A stretch of 64,000 nt of DNA, taken from the NCBI GenBank assembly GCA_011634665.1, contig WAEK01000001.1, forward strand, positions 759,501-823,500, in the 5' to 3' direction. The notes beneath the pieces are model-generated. The model searched no databases and had not been told where the DNA came from. It worked only from the letters and a program-made list of their open reading frames with translations. Every line of letters starts with the position of its first letter. The first letter of the stretch is position 1. The position numbers and the translations under genes are program-made. Shown piece after piece: positions 33,998 through 43,629 of this stretch. The DNA comes from Mortierella sp. BCC40632 (Eukaryota > Mortierellomycota > Mortierellomycetes > Mortierellales > Mortierellaceae).

Positions 33998-35203
33998 TTA
34001 AAGATCATCACGTCGTCGATTTCGCTTGAACGGCGGTTGTTGGTCAAGGAAGGAGAATCCGTCAATGTTCATTGGACTCGAGTTACGGGCGGCATTCGTT
34101 CCTGTGAGGCGTACAGTTGTCCCTGCCGCCGCCGCCGCCGCTGCAACAGCTGCCGTTGGATTGTAATCATGAACAAGTCGCCGCTTCAGTGAATCCACAG
34201 ACATTTGATGCCCAATTCCTCCTTCAGGGCCAGAGTTCGGAAAGAGTCCCTGGAGAACAGTCTGGTCCATGTGAGGGTGGAATATAGGAGCCGTAAAGGT
34301 AAAAGCCTCGCTGGGAAAGAGAGCGCTAGAAGTGGTCGCAGGGGGCGGGGGCATTCCTGGAGCGCCTGCTGAGCCTTGGAGCATCCCATGTGAGAGCTGT
34401 TGATGTCGTTGTTGTTGTTCCTGTTGATGTTGTTGTTGCTGCTGTTGCTGCTGTTGTTGTTGTTGTAGGAACTGATGCTGCTGAATAAGATGTTGCTGCT
34501 GCTGATGGTGGTGCAGTTGTTCTTGATGGTGTTGGTGGTGCTGATGCTGGCCTGGCTGCGGCTGCTGAGCTAACTGCGGCTGCGAATGAACTTGCTGCTG
34601 CGTCTGTTGAGGTTGTGGTTGTATCGGAATCGATTGCGAAATGTCAACTCCATGTCTTGAGCGATAGGACGACTGGGCTTCGCGAATAAAGGTGACAATG
34701 TCATCGACAGAAAGGTTAGTCGTCTGTCGAATCTCATCCTCTGAAAGGCCTCGATCTTTTTTATCTTGAACGGTAGGATGGCTCGAGATAAAAGTTAAAA
34801 GATCCTGGAGCGCAGTTTCGTATCCCTTTGCATGGCATGCTCGCTGATGCTTCAATGAATCCTTGTAAAGTTGGGTCACTGAGGCAGCTGCGGTTCTGAA
34901 AGAAGCCATCAAAACCTGCTCCATGTTCTCTTCTGCAGCGGGCTCCAATACGACCTGATGCTGGGGCTGAGAATGTGGAAGAGCATGAGAAGCCGGACTG
35001 GATGCAGCTGAGAGGGTAGGGGAGCCAGAAAGAGGCGAGGCGGTAGAGGTGTTCATTGGTGTTGATGGATTGCCGATGGACTGCTGAGAAGCTGGATTTG
35101 CACTGGCTGATGTCACGGCAGAGCCATGGTGGCGTAGCGTATGAGCATGGGAGTCATTCCTGAAAGCTGAGGCTGGGGTGTTGGTCCTGTTGTTGTTGCT
35201 CAT
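33998..35203 (-). CDS. HAPSTR1-like (DUF4588/UPF0472) stress-response protein, Gln-rich
   Basis: Single exon, 401 aa from the ATG at 35203 (the frame upstream has no ATG). The conserved part is the helical segment near residues 95-175: EENMEQVLMASFRTAAASV, then TQLYKDSLKHQRACHAKGYE. It resembles the start of the HAPSTR1/C16orf72 domain, where human reads FQNAATAVTNLYKES. A second helix pair, LSVDDIVTFIREAQSSYRSRHG, matches the REDLISFL element. The tail PPFKRNRRRDDL resembles the conserved C-terminal KRNR. Between them lies a long Gln/His tract (34380-34620) and a polyAla run (near 34125-34150). The human protein works with the HUWE1 ubiquitin ligase in stress signalling and is nuclear. The relationship is by eye and moderate; role in this fungus is inferred. 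The gene is divergent from Swi5, 714 bp apart. Confidence 0.6.
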   Translation of the reverse strand: MSNNNRTNTPASAFRNDSHAHTLRHHGSAVTSASANPASQQSIGNPSTPMNTSTASPLSGSPTLSAASSPASHALPHSQPQHQVVLEPAAEENMEQVLMASFRTAAASVTQLYKDSLKHQRACHAKGYETALQDLLTFISSHPTVQDKKDRGLSEDEIRQTTNLSVDDIVTFIREAQSSYRSRHGVDISQSIPIQPQPQQTQQQVHSQPQLAQQPQPGQHQHHQHHQEQLHHHQQQQHLIQQHQFLQQQQQQQQQQQQHQQEQQQRHQQLSHGMLQGSAGAPGMPPPPATTSSALFPSEAFTFTAPIFHPHMDQTVLQGLFPNSGPEGGIGHQMSVDSLKRRLVHDYNPTAAVAAAAAAAGTTVRLTGTNAARNSSPMNIDGFSFLDQQPPFKRNRRRDDL

Positions 35204-35917
35204 GGGATGGCGGGCAGATGTGTTAGAGTGTGGTTGGGACAAATGCAGGTCTGGTTCCGAACCCAAGTAGGTAAAGTTGTGACAAGAGGTGCCGCAGAGG
35301 CACTGTTGACCAAGCTGGCGGATGGGCGTGGAGTGCGCACTGGGTCTCCTGAGACCGAGAATGAGTACGGAAGAGCAAGGAAAGACCGAGTTTAGAGAGA
35401 CACGGGCGCGGGCGAGTGACCAAGAGGAGGTAAGAAGGGCAGGTTACTGAGGCAGACAAGACTCTTGAGTGAGAGGATGTGGTGGCCAATGGAGTCGAGA
35501 CAAATGGATGTCGAAAGCTAAAAAACTTTTCGTTTCGACGAGACCCTAAATCCAGGTTGGACTGGCACTAACGACCCGAATCTTTATTGGGTCGCGCCAA
35601 GAAAGAAGTAGTCTTGTCTATCACCTCAGCTGTCTTTGCCTGGCTTCCTCTTGGGCCCACCCATCGTAAACCTACGGGAGAGTATCTCAAGCTAATATAG
35701 TAGACCGGCAAGTGGTGGCGCAAGATTTTCTCCTTTCTCACATCCATTACTCCATTCATTCCCATTTGGATGGTTAGACGTAGGCAATTAGGTAAAGTAA
35801 ACCACGGAATTCCTCCAGTGCTCTTTGCTAGTCAAGATAGCACATCATTCCCGGTACAAGCTACAGAGACCTTGTCACGGAAGTTTTCTCAGTACCCTGG
35901 CAGTGCCAACGATTGAG
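35204..35917. other. Divergent intergenic region, HAPSTR1-like / Swi5
   Basis: Shared upstream region of two divergent genes. No clear TATA box on either side and no extra ORF of substance. Confidence 0.45.
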
Positions 35918-36670
35918 ATGGACGACGAAAACTACAGTGACAAAAGCAAAGCTGATGATGACAAACTCTGCGGAGCAAAGAGAAAGGGACTGGAAGGCCA
36001 AGTAAATGAGCCATCTCAGGCTGCCATTTCCGCCAACTTCAGTCCGGAGCTACAGACAGTAAACCCCAATCAAACTAGGAATGACCAGCGGAAAAAGGTA
36101 ACAAGAGTCTACAGGCAGCAGCCAGTTTATTTTCCAGGTGCTAGAGAAAGGAGGGAGTGTGGATGTTATACTACCCACCGCATCTTCTCTAGGTCAAGGC
36201 TGGGGGTCCCAGGGCCAAAAATCTCAAGGCCATGATCCAGACCCTTGAGAAGCAGGAACTGGAAATTGTTCAGTCTCTTCGGTATGGTCACACAACATTC
36301 CCACTGTGTTGAACTTGAGTACTGCTGGCTGACACAGTTCATTTCTACACCCACACCGAAACGCGGAATAAAATTTAATGCAGGGGCCACGCACACCCAC
36401 AAACAATTATTGACCGCCATATCAAGCAGCTTCATCGATATAACGAAATCAGGGATGTCGGACAAATCATCCTAGGCAAGGTACTATTTTGTCTGAAGAT
36501 TCTCTAAATGTCGTTGCATAATTGTACTGAGTGTCTGCTACATGTTCCTGCTGACTATTGCCATGAGCCACACGAATCGGATGTCGACCACCCAATGAAA
36601 GTGTGCAGAATTGGAAGGCACAACAATCAGGACACAATATGAAAAATATGGACTGCAACCCGACGACTAA
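35918..36670 (+). CDS. SWI5: Swi5/Sae3 homologous-recombination mediator
   Basis: Found only by splicing: exons 35918-36097, 36193-36281, 36384-36480 and 36602-36670, 144 aa. No exon has a long ORF. The C-terminal half is unmistakable Swi5: IIDRHIKQLHRYNEIRDVGQ then IILGK ends exon 3. Exon 4 gives CAELEGTTIRTQYEKYGLQP-DD, the usual family ending. A coiled-coil segment (AKNLKAMIQTLEKQELEIV) precedes it. Swi5 pairs with Sfr1/Mei5 to stabilise Rad51 or Dmc1 filaments during recombinational repair and meiosis. The N-terminal 60 residues are acidic, unlike any domain, and variable in this family. The weakest point is the exon-4 acceptor (GAAAG/TGTGCAG): it is the choice that keeps the family frame, while the more obvious CAG 7 nt downstream would break it. 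Introns are 95, 102 and 121 nt. Confidence 0.8.
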
Positions 36671-37406
36671 AATGGACAGTGAGAAACAGACCCCACCAAG
36701 TTACTGCATGATTTTTTTTTTGATGCAGGGTGCATCAGAACAGTCAGCAAAGAATCTTTGCCCTTTGTTTTACCACGACAAACAAAAGTCATCTATGTGA
36801 ACGCCACCAGCGTGTTTAAAGCTTCGAATAATGACTGCAGGCCATCGTTAGGCATCGCTTACCTCTTCCCCTCCTTCCTCCCTTCAACTATTTTCAGATG
36901 AAGAATAAACCACGGATCGCTGATGCCCAATACAGATCTCAGTAGGGGCAGATATTGAGACAGAGGAGTACCCAGGCTGTGGAGACACTTGCCCTCATCC
37001 CTTCCTACTCTGAGTATGACGCTGCGCCGGTCCGGTCGCCACCTTCGCCTGGGATTGGATGCGGACATCGGCTGTGGGTAAGACACTACGTGTCCTGTGC
37101 AGGCGAGCTGACTTTGTCTGGAGCGTCTTCTGTTCGTCTGACCTGGTTCTGACTAGAAAATATTTTTTTTCTTTTTTTTCTTTTCTCCTCTCTTTCATCG
37201 TTCTTCTTTTTTTTTTTTTTTTCATCGTTTTTTTTTTTTTTTCCTCCCCTGCTTTTCAAAACAAATAACATCCCCACAAAAAAGTTGCTCCCCCCCTCCT
37301 TGAGCCCATAGCCTACAGTTACGAAAGAGCATTTTAGCCAACCAATATCAGTCGCATCCACAACCGTAGCAGCAGTAGTAGCTATATTGACTACAGCAAG
37401 AGAAGC
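36671..37406. other. Intergenic stretch before nucleoside transporter
   Basis: T-rich runs at 37160-37245 and an A/C-rich leader just before the transporter ATG. No gene is supported. Confidence 0.5.
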
Positions 37407-39563
37407 ATGTCAAGACCACCTGCTTTTGACCACCCGCACGCTATTGACGATGAGAAGCTAGACTACATCGAATCGCAGCCACCGAGTGATGCAGAGGACG
37501 ACTTGCCCCCTCCCGCGGTACCTACCCTTACCCATCGTCAGCACACCAACGTCAATGCAAGCGCAGGTCACCAGCGTACCAACTCAGGAAACAATACCCT
37601 TTACAATAATGGCCGTGAGCCCCATTACGACGAAAAGAGGCCACCCTCAGCCATGGGCGAAAGAGAGGCTAGCATGTACGAAAGCAAAGAAATCGTCGAT
37701 ACTGATCCCGACTCACCCTCAAGTCGCCCGCCATCGGTCTACACGGGACGTTTCCCCTTTTACCATAACAACAAGACGCTGATCAAACACTTGATTGTCT
37801 TTGCCGTCTGTACCGGCCTTTTTATCCCTGCAGTCATCATCCATAAAGAAGGCAACATCCTGGTACTCTCATTGCTCTACGGAGCCGTTGTCTGGTGGCT
37901 GATCGTCCAGCACTTACCCAAGAACACCATCGCGGGACCTATTGGCCGACTGTGGCATGGAGGTGCCAGTCTGATTAACAAACTGCCGCTGTGGCTGCAA
38001 CGAGCCATCGGGTTCGGGTTACCACCTGTGGCACTGATTTTGACGGCTGCGCTGAGACCTGACGACGAATTTGGCACCAGAGGCCAGAGACTGATTAGCT
38101 GTCTGGGACTTGTTGTTCTATTGTGTCTCCCGATCTTGTTCTCAAAGGTACCGTGTCTGTTCCGAATAGAATGTCCGGAAAAACTGCGTTCTTTTAGTCG
38201 TCTCTGGTCCTTCGGAGAGAGAGAAGAGGGGTGCCATCAGAATTGGAACAACGGACATTGTCCCCGTGGAGAAAATATAGGCCGCCCCAGGAAAGGGTAC
38301 AGACTCCGCCAAGTCGTCCAAAACTAACACTCCGTCATTTGTTTTTCTTTGTTACTGCTACTGCTATTGTTATTGTTATTGTTTTTTTTTTTTTTTCAGA
38401 ATCGAAGCGCAATTTCCTGGAAGATTGTATGGACAGGAATTTTCATTCAGTATATCCTTGGCATTTTGATTATCCGTTGGTCCGTCGGCTACGATGTCTT
38501 TAATTTCATCGCTGAGCAAGCCAAGAATTTCCTTTCCTATGCTGAGCAAGGTCGCGAATTCATCTTTGGTCCCAATTATATCACCTACAACAACGAAAAC
38601 ATTCCGTTCGCGGGTTCTTTTGCGGCCTCGGTCCTGCCAGCGATTATCCTCTTTGCAGCCGTGATCCAATGTCTTTATTACTGGAATGTGATTCAGTCTG
38701 TCGTGGCGTCCATGGCCCGCCTCGTCATTCACATCATTGACATTTCTGGTGTCGAGTGTGTCGCTGCCTGCGCGGCTCCATTTGTCGGCATGTCCGAGGC
38801 CTCGATGTTAGTCGGTCCATTTGTCTCTGAAATGACCGAGGCAGAAATGCACCAAGTGTTGACTTCGGGATTCGCAACTATCTCGGGTTCAGTCTTCTTG
38901 GGTCTTTTGACTTTTGGTGCAGATGCCACATCTTTGTTGACATGCTGTATGATGTCTGTCCCTTGCGCAATTGTCATCTCCAAGATCCGATTCCCTGAGG
39001 AGGGAACACCTCTGACAAAAGGAACAGCTGTCGCCCCTGCTTACAAGGATCGAGAGTCGAACGCCATCCATGCCATCTCGAATGGTGCCATCTTTGGTAT
39101 CAAACTTTGCATTGTCATCATCGCTGTCTTGTTAGCTGTGATTTCTCTTCTCGGACTAGTCAATGGCTTTCTGGGCTGGATCTTCCGTTTCTACGGCGTA
39201 CAGATATCCGTCGAGAGGATCGCTTCCTGGATTCTGTACCCATTGGCTTGGTTGATTGGTATCCCAAGCAGCGACTTGATGCCTGCCGCGGAGGCAATGG
39301 GTATCAAGTTCATCCTGAATGAGTTCGCCGCCTTTGCCGCATTCACCGAAATCCAAGATACACTTCAGCCACGTACCAGACTGTTAACGACCTACGCAAT
39401 GGCCAGTTTTGCCAATGTTGGCTCAATTGGTTCTCAAATCTCGCTGTTCATGACCTTGGCTCCGGATCGTGCGGAGGCCGTTGCCCGATTGTCCTTTTCT
39501 GCTTGCTTGTGTGGGGCAGTTTCGACCCTGATCTCGGCCTGTATTGCTGGTATTGTTTCATAG
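37407..39563 (+). CDS. Concentrative nucleoside transporter (CNT/NupC family)
   Basis: Exons 37407-38147 and 38400-39563 join in phase 0 to give 634 aa. Symporters of this family move nucleosides inward with H+ or Na+ at the plasma membrane. Residues 1-115 are a hydrophilic, Pro-rich cytosolic N terminus. Then come about 11-13 hydrophobic segments. Family marks: GVECVAACAAPFVGMSEASM in the first substrate-binding half and GIKFILNEFAAFAAF with TYAMASFANVGSIGSQIS in the second; these are the two re-entrant-loop/TM regions that bind nucleoside and cation. The intron (252 nt) splits the N-terminal three-TM part from the transport core and ends in a T15 tract plus CAG. CNTs occur in basal fungi but are absent from many ascomycetes, which fits the proposed lineage. 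Ion choice cannot be decided by eye. Confidence 0.93.
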
Positions 39564-40168
39564 AACTAGGGAATTTTCAGGGCGAGTCTACAGCATGTGT
39601 GACCTAAAAGCCCATGGAAGTCACAGAAAGGTCGGGAGACGCTTGTAATTACGCATCGGGGAGTACAGAAGGACAAGAGTTTCCATTGAAATACTTGAGC
39701 CCCCTATTTCTGTCATTTTTGCTGTTCCTTTTTTCTTTTCTTTTTTTGATATCATAAACTAAACTGTTATACCGTTGAGACAGATGCAGGTTCATGCGAA
39801 AGTGAACAAATGAAGGGGAGGCTACAGCAGTGGTAGAGGTAGCGGGGGCGGCGACCGGAAGCGATAATTTTGGGGTGGAGATGAATAGGTGTGTAAGATA
39901 CGATTAATATTTTGGCACTTGAGGAGGCGTTCAGATAGCTACTATGTAAGGCACGACGAAAACACGGATGGATTAAGCAACGGATGAAGCTTAACTCTGA
40001 TTCGCTCAGAGTAGAACGGCGTGGATAGGAATATTCTGTCGAAGTGCGCATGATGTAGCGGTGCATGGTACATGAGCTTCTTTTTCGATTTGTTTACACA
40101 TTCTTTTTCGACAAAAAAGAAAATCGACCAGTCCACAGCCGTGATGCCGAGGCCACTGCTCGCATTTC
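39564..40168. other. Intergenic stretch after nucleoside transporter
   Basis: No gene seen. A T-rich tract (39725-39748) probably lies in the transporter 3' UTR or terminator region. Confidence 0.5.
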
Positions 40169-40175
40169 TATAAAA
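40169..40175 (+). promoter_or_regulatory. TATA box of small PPxY membrane-protein gene
   Basis: TATAAAA, 196 bp upstream of the ATG at 40365, followed by a CT-rich leader. Confidence 0.6.
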
Positions 40176-40364
40176 CCTCGCTGTGGTTGCTCCCCATTCT
40201 CCCTATTTTAGCTCTGTCAACCTCACTCCGCCATAACTCTACCTTGCAGTTTTGCCCCACTTTTACTTAGCCCCATTTTACCTCAACTTTACTTCGCCAT
40301 CTCCTTCTCGTCCTCTTCTTTATCTCTTTGCCTCTCCACTCCATATACCATATAGACACCATAC

Positions 40365-40769
40365 ATGTCGTTCTTTCCTGTTGTCCACGTTGCATGGATT
40401 ACAATTATCACCGCGCTTGTCGTCTATATTATTTACCGGAAACAAAGGGCTTACATGAAAAAGTATGAACTCCAGCAAGCAGCCGCCAACCAGGCTCCAG
40501 TGGCCCCTCCACCGGTGGATCCAGCCAATTTTCCGACATATTATCCAACGCCCGCAATACGGCCTGATTACTCAACAGAGATTGATCTGAGCATTGCCCC
40601 TCCACCACCCTACTCGCCTCAAGAGATTGCTCAACCAAAACCTACTGAGACTGTTCTAGCAATACCAGCCCCCGCGGTGATCCAAGAGGGTCCACACAGC
40701 CAAAGTACCAGCAGTCGAAGTGAAAGCAGTCCTGCCGCCGAGACCTCGATCACGATACCACGCTCCTAA
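40365..40769 (+). CDS. Small single-pass membrane protein with a PPxY motif
   Basis: 134 aa, single exon, with a TATA box upstream. Residues 5-24 are a membrane segment (PVVHVAWITIITALVVYIIY) followed at once by basic residues (RKQRAYMKKYE), so the C terminus should face the cytosol. The tail is Pro-rich and holds PPPPYSP (79-85), a PPxY motif for WW domains of Rsp5/Nedd4-type ubiquitin ligases. The C terminus is Ser-rich. Small tail-facing PY proteins recruit Rsp5 to membrane cargo in yeast (Bsd2, Tre1/2 and Ear1/Ssh4 work this way), so an adaptor role is plausible but not shown. I recognise no family by sequence. It lies next to, and convergent with, an amino-acid permease, which is the usual sort of Rsp5 cargo; that pairing may be chance. 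Confidence 0.7.
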   Translation: MSFFPVVHVAWITIITALVVYIIYRKQRAYMKKYELQQAAANQAPVAPPPVDPANFPTYYPTPAIRPDYSTEIDLSIAPPPPYSPQEIAQPKPTETVLAIPAPAVIQEGPHSQSTSSRSESSPAAETSITIPRS

Positions 40770-41222
40770 TCGAACAGCCAGCCTAAAATACTCCCCCATA
40801 GACCACTAGCATACACCAACTCTGTATAAAGAATTTTCATTGGTATTCTGTATATGAAATCAAGAGAAGAGGGGTGGCGAAGGAGGAAGGGATTTCCATC
40901 CTTTCGTGTGCTGCGCATTTCTCTCCTTCCCCCTAATGCTATGACGTTCTACAAATAGGGCACAGGAGATGGTCGACTTTGTTCACGCTTGGAAAATGAA
41001 GCGAAGTCGCTTTTACTAGCGGAATATAAAAATATCGGGCCCCTTTCAGACACAGGTTGAGGGGTTAGAGAGAAAGAGTGAGCACAAGGAGAAGAGGAAA
41101 TTTTCTCCAGATAGACCTGAATCAGCGTCTAGCTATTTTTTTTTTTTTTTCTTTCTTTCTTTCTTTCTTTCTTTCTTTACTGTATACAAATATATAGGGA
41201 TGTATGGTACATGATATCGTAT
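40770..41222. other. Convergent intergenic region
   Basis: 3' ends of two facing genes. Contains a T14 run leading into (CTTT)n at 41138-41179. No gene. Confidence 0.55.
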
Positions 41223-43394
41223 CTAAACAAACTGCGAGAGAATCTTCTTCCAAAATGGTTTTGGCTTTTCGACCGCATCTCCAGCTAAGCTCGGGGGCGC
41301 TACCCATCGGCCGGTGTCTAGGTCTGCCATGGCTGGGTCCACGATCTTGGTCTTCTTGTAGAACTTGTAACCAAAGTAAAGACTGAGGGCCTGGAACCAA
41401 GGGAACCAAGCACCCAACAAGCCCTGGGCCCACTTAGTCCTTGCACTTTTGTATTCGGGATCGTTATATCCTTCCGCGAAGTCGCCGACCGAGGGTTTGT
41501 TTGCGATCGAGAGGTAAAAGCTCGCAATCACACAGCAGACGCCGATAACCATGGCCAAGTAATGGCCATAGGGATAACCCCAAGACCGATAGGGTAGGTC
41601 CTCGGGTTTGTGACCCTGGGCCTTCCAGCACTTTCGGAATCGGAAGTGAAGGAAAAGGATGCAAATCCAGATGAGGAAAATAAGCGAGCCAATGATAGAA
41701 ACAAGCCAGTCAAAGACAACTGAAGCTCCCGCATAGATCATGACCAAGGCAATACACGAGAACAGGGTCGTGATCAAAACTGCTACAACGGGTACACCTC
41801 GGGAATTTGTCCGACCGACAATCTTGGGCGCCCAACCATTGTTGGAAAGGGACATAAGCATTCGAGTGGCGACGTAAAAGTCTGAGTTGGCAGCCGAAAC
41901 GATTGAGGTAAAGATGACAGCGTTCATGTAATCGGCACCCCCTTTCATGCCTGCCTGCAGGAACACGAGGGTGAAGGGTGCATTCAGGGCCGAACCGTCC
42001 GAGTTCACGAGACGGGGGTCGTTGTTTGGGACAATACTGGCCAAGAAGAAGATGGAGAGGATATAGAAGAATGCAATGCGCACAAGAACAGTATTCACAG
42101 CCTTGGGTACATGCTACATTTCCAGGAAAGTGAAAGAAGGACACAGATAAGTTAGTGTGCGGCTCCATCCTCCCCTTTGTTTAGGAGTTATATATTGCTC
42201 ACGGGCCTTCGGACGAAGAAAAGAAGAAAGAGAAGGTAAAAGAGGTACCTTTTTAGGATTGCGGGACTCAGCAGCTGTGACTCCAGAGAGTTCAGTGCCT
42301 CCGTAAGAGAATCCGACCGAGACAAGAACCGAGATGAAGGCCTTGAATCCACCTTTGAAGGGTGCACCAGGAATACTCCAGTTCTCGACACCATAGGTAT
42401 GACCGCCAACAGCGCCGGAATCGACCAGGATACCGCAGATGATAAACACGACAATCGTGACGACTTTGAGGATACTGAACCAGTACTCAATTTCACCATA
42501 CACTTTCTAGTAACACAAAAAAGTACTCGTAATCAGTATCTCGACCCTCCAAAGTAAGAAGGAGGATGACAGACACAGCCAGCTCTGCTAAAAAAAGGAT
42601 GGTGTACTTACCACACCAAGAAGGTTGATGATCACCAAGGCGATAATGATAACGACGGGGACAATCCAAATGGGAAAGTTCGAGCCTTCGGGCAACCAGA
42701 AGGAGATGATGAGGGATGAAGCCGAGAGTTCTGCAGGGATAGTCAAAGCCCAGTTGGTATAGTAGATCCAAGTCATCTGGAATGAGAAAGCCTCATCAAA
42801 CACTCGAGAGCCCCAGGCCGTAAAGGCTCCAGGTAAGGGAAGTAGTGTTGCGATCTCGCCAATCGCTTGGCACACAAACACAATCCAGACTCCAATCACC
42901 ACATAGGCAAGCACTGGCCGCCAACAAAAAACAAATGAAAAAAAAAATAAGAGAGCGAGACACCAAAAGGCAGAGTAGGTTAGAAACATTGGCTGCTGAC
43001 AACCTGAACCGCTGTCTTGGACTTGTACGGTCTCCACAGGCAAAGAGAAAAAAAAAAGTTTTGCTCAGAAATGATTAAAAAAGGGTTTTCAAAGACACTT
43101 ACAGGCGCCAAGAGGACCTGCGGTAGCAATGGTCTTTCCTGAGGTCAGGAACAGACCAGTACCGATGGTTCCAGAGATGGCAATCATGACCATATGTCGT
43201 AGCCGGAGGTCGCGCTTGAGGCCACCATCTTCCACATTAGACATGTTCTCGACAGGCAAGGACACGGCCTCGACCTTCTCTAGGTCACTTGCCATTGGCA
43301 TGGATGATGTGTAGGGCACAGGCGAGGGGCCAGAACCTGCTGGCGCACCGTAGTGCAGGCCGTAGCCTTCACCAGTTTCTTTTGAAGGCTCCAT
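41223..43394 (-). CDS. Amino-acid permease, fungal YAT type (APC superfamily)
   Basis: Four exons on the minus strand: 43394-43103, 42913-42612, 42506-42249 and 42113-41223, all phases consistent, 580 aa. It is a plasma-membrane amino-acid/H+ symporter of the yeast Gap1/Agp type with about 12 TM segments. The cytosolic N terminus (1-67) ends LKRDLRLRHMVMIAISGTIG, the hallmark start of TM1, followed by TGLFLTSGK. Later marks are GALLAYVVIGVW, GEIATLLPLPGAF and YGEIEYWFSILKV, and GVTAAESRNPKKHVPKAVN, which is split by intron 3. The C-terminal tail is long (YKFYKKTKIVDPAMADLDTG). Introns are 189, 105 and 135 nt. Substrate range cannot be told by eye. Confidence 0.94.
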
Positions 43395-43621
43395 TTGATG
43401 GTAGCAGAGGGGTTAGTGGCTCTCTTTGCGGATGCCCAGAAGGTGAGTGCGGAAGGTGTTTGGTGTGAATACGGGTGTGAAAATTGAGGTGTAAAGGAGG
43501 ATGGTAAAGCCAATAAGGTATCCAAAGGGCAAGAAGGGGATCTTAATGGAGAAGTATCGACAGTGAAGGGATCGAGAAAAGGGAAAAAAAAGCAGAGCTG
43601 GACTAGGGGCACAAGTGACAG

Positions 43622-43629
43622 TATTTATA
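43622..43629 (-). promoter_or_regulatory. TATA box of amino-acid permease gene
   Basis: On the minus strand this reads TATAAATA, about 230 bp upstream of the ATG at 43394, within the palindrome GTATAAATAC-like core. Confidence 0.55.
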
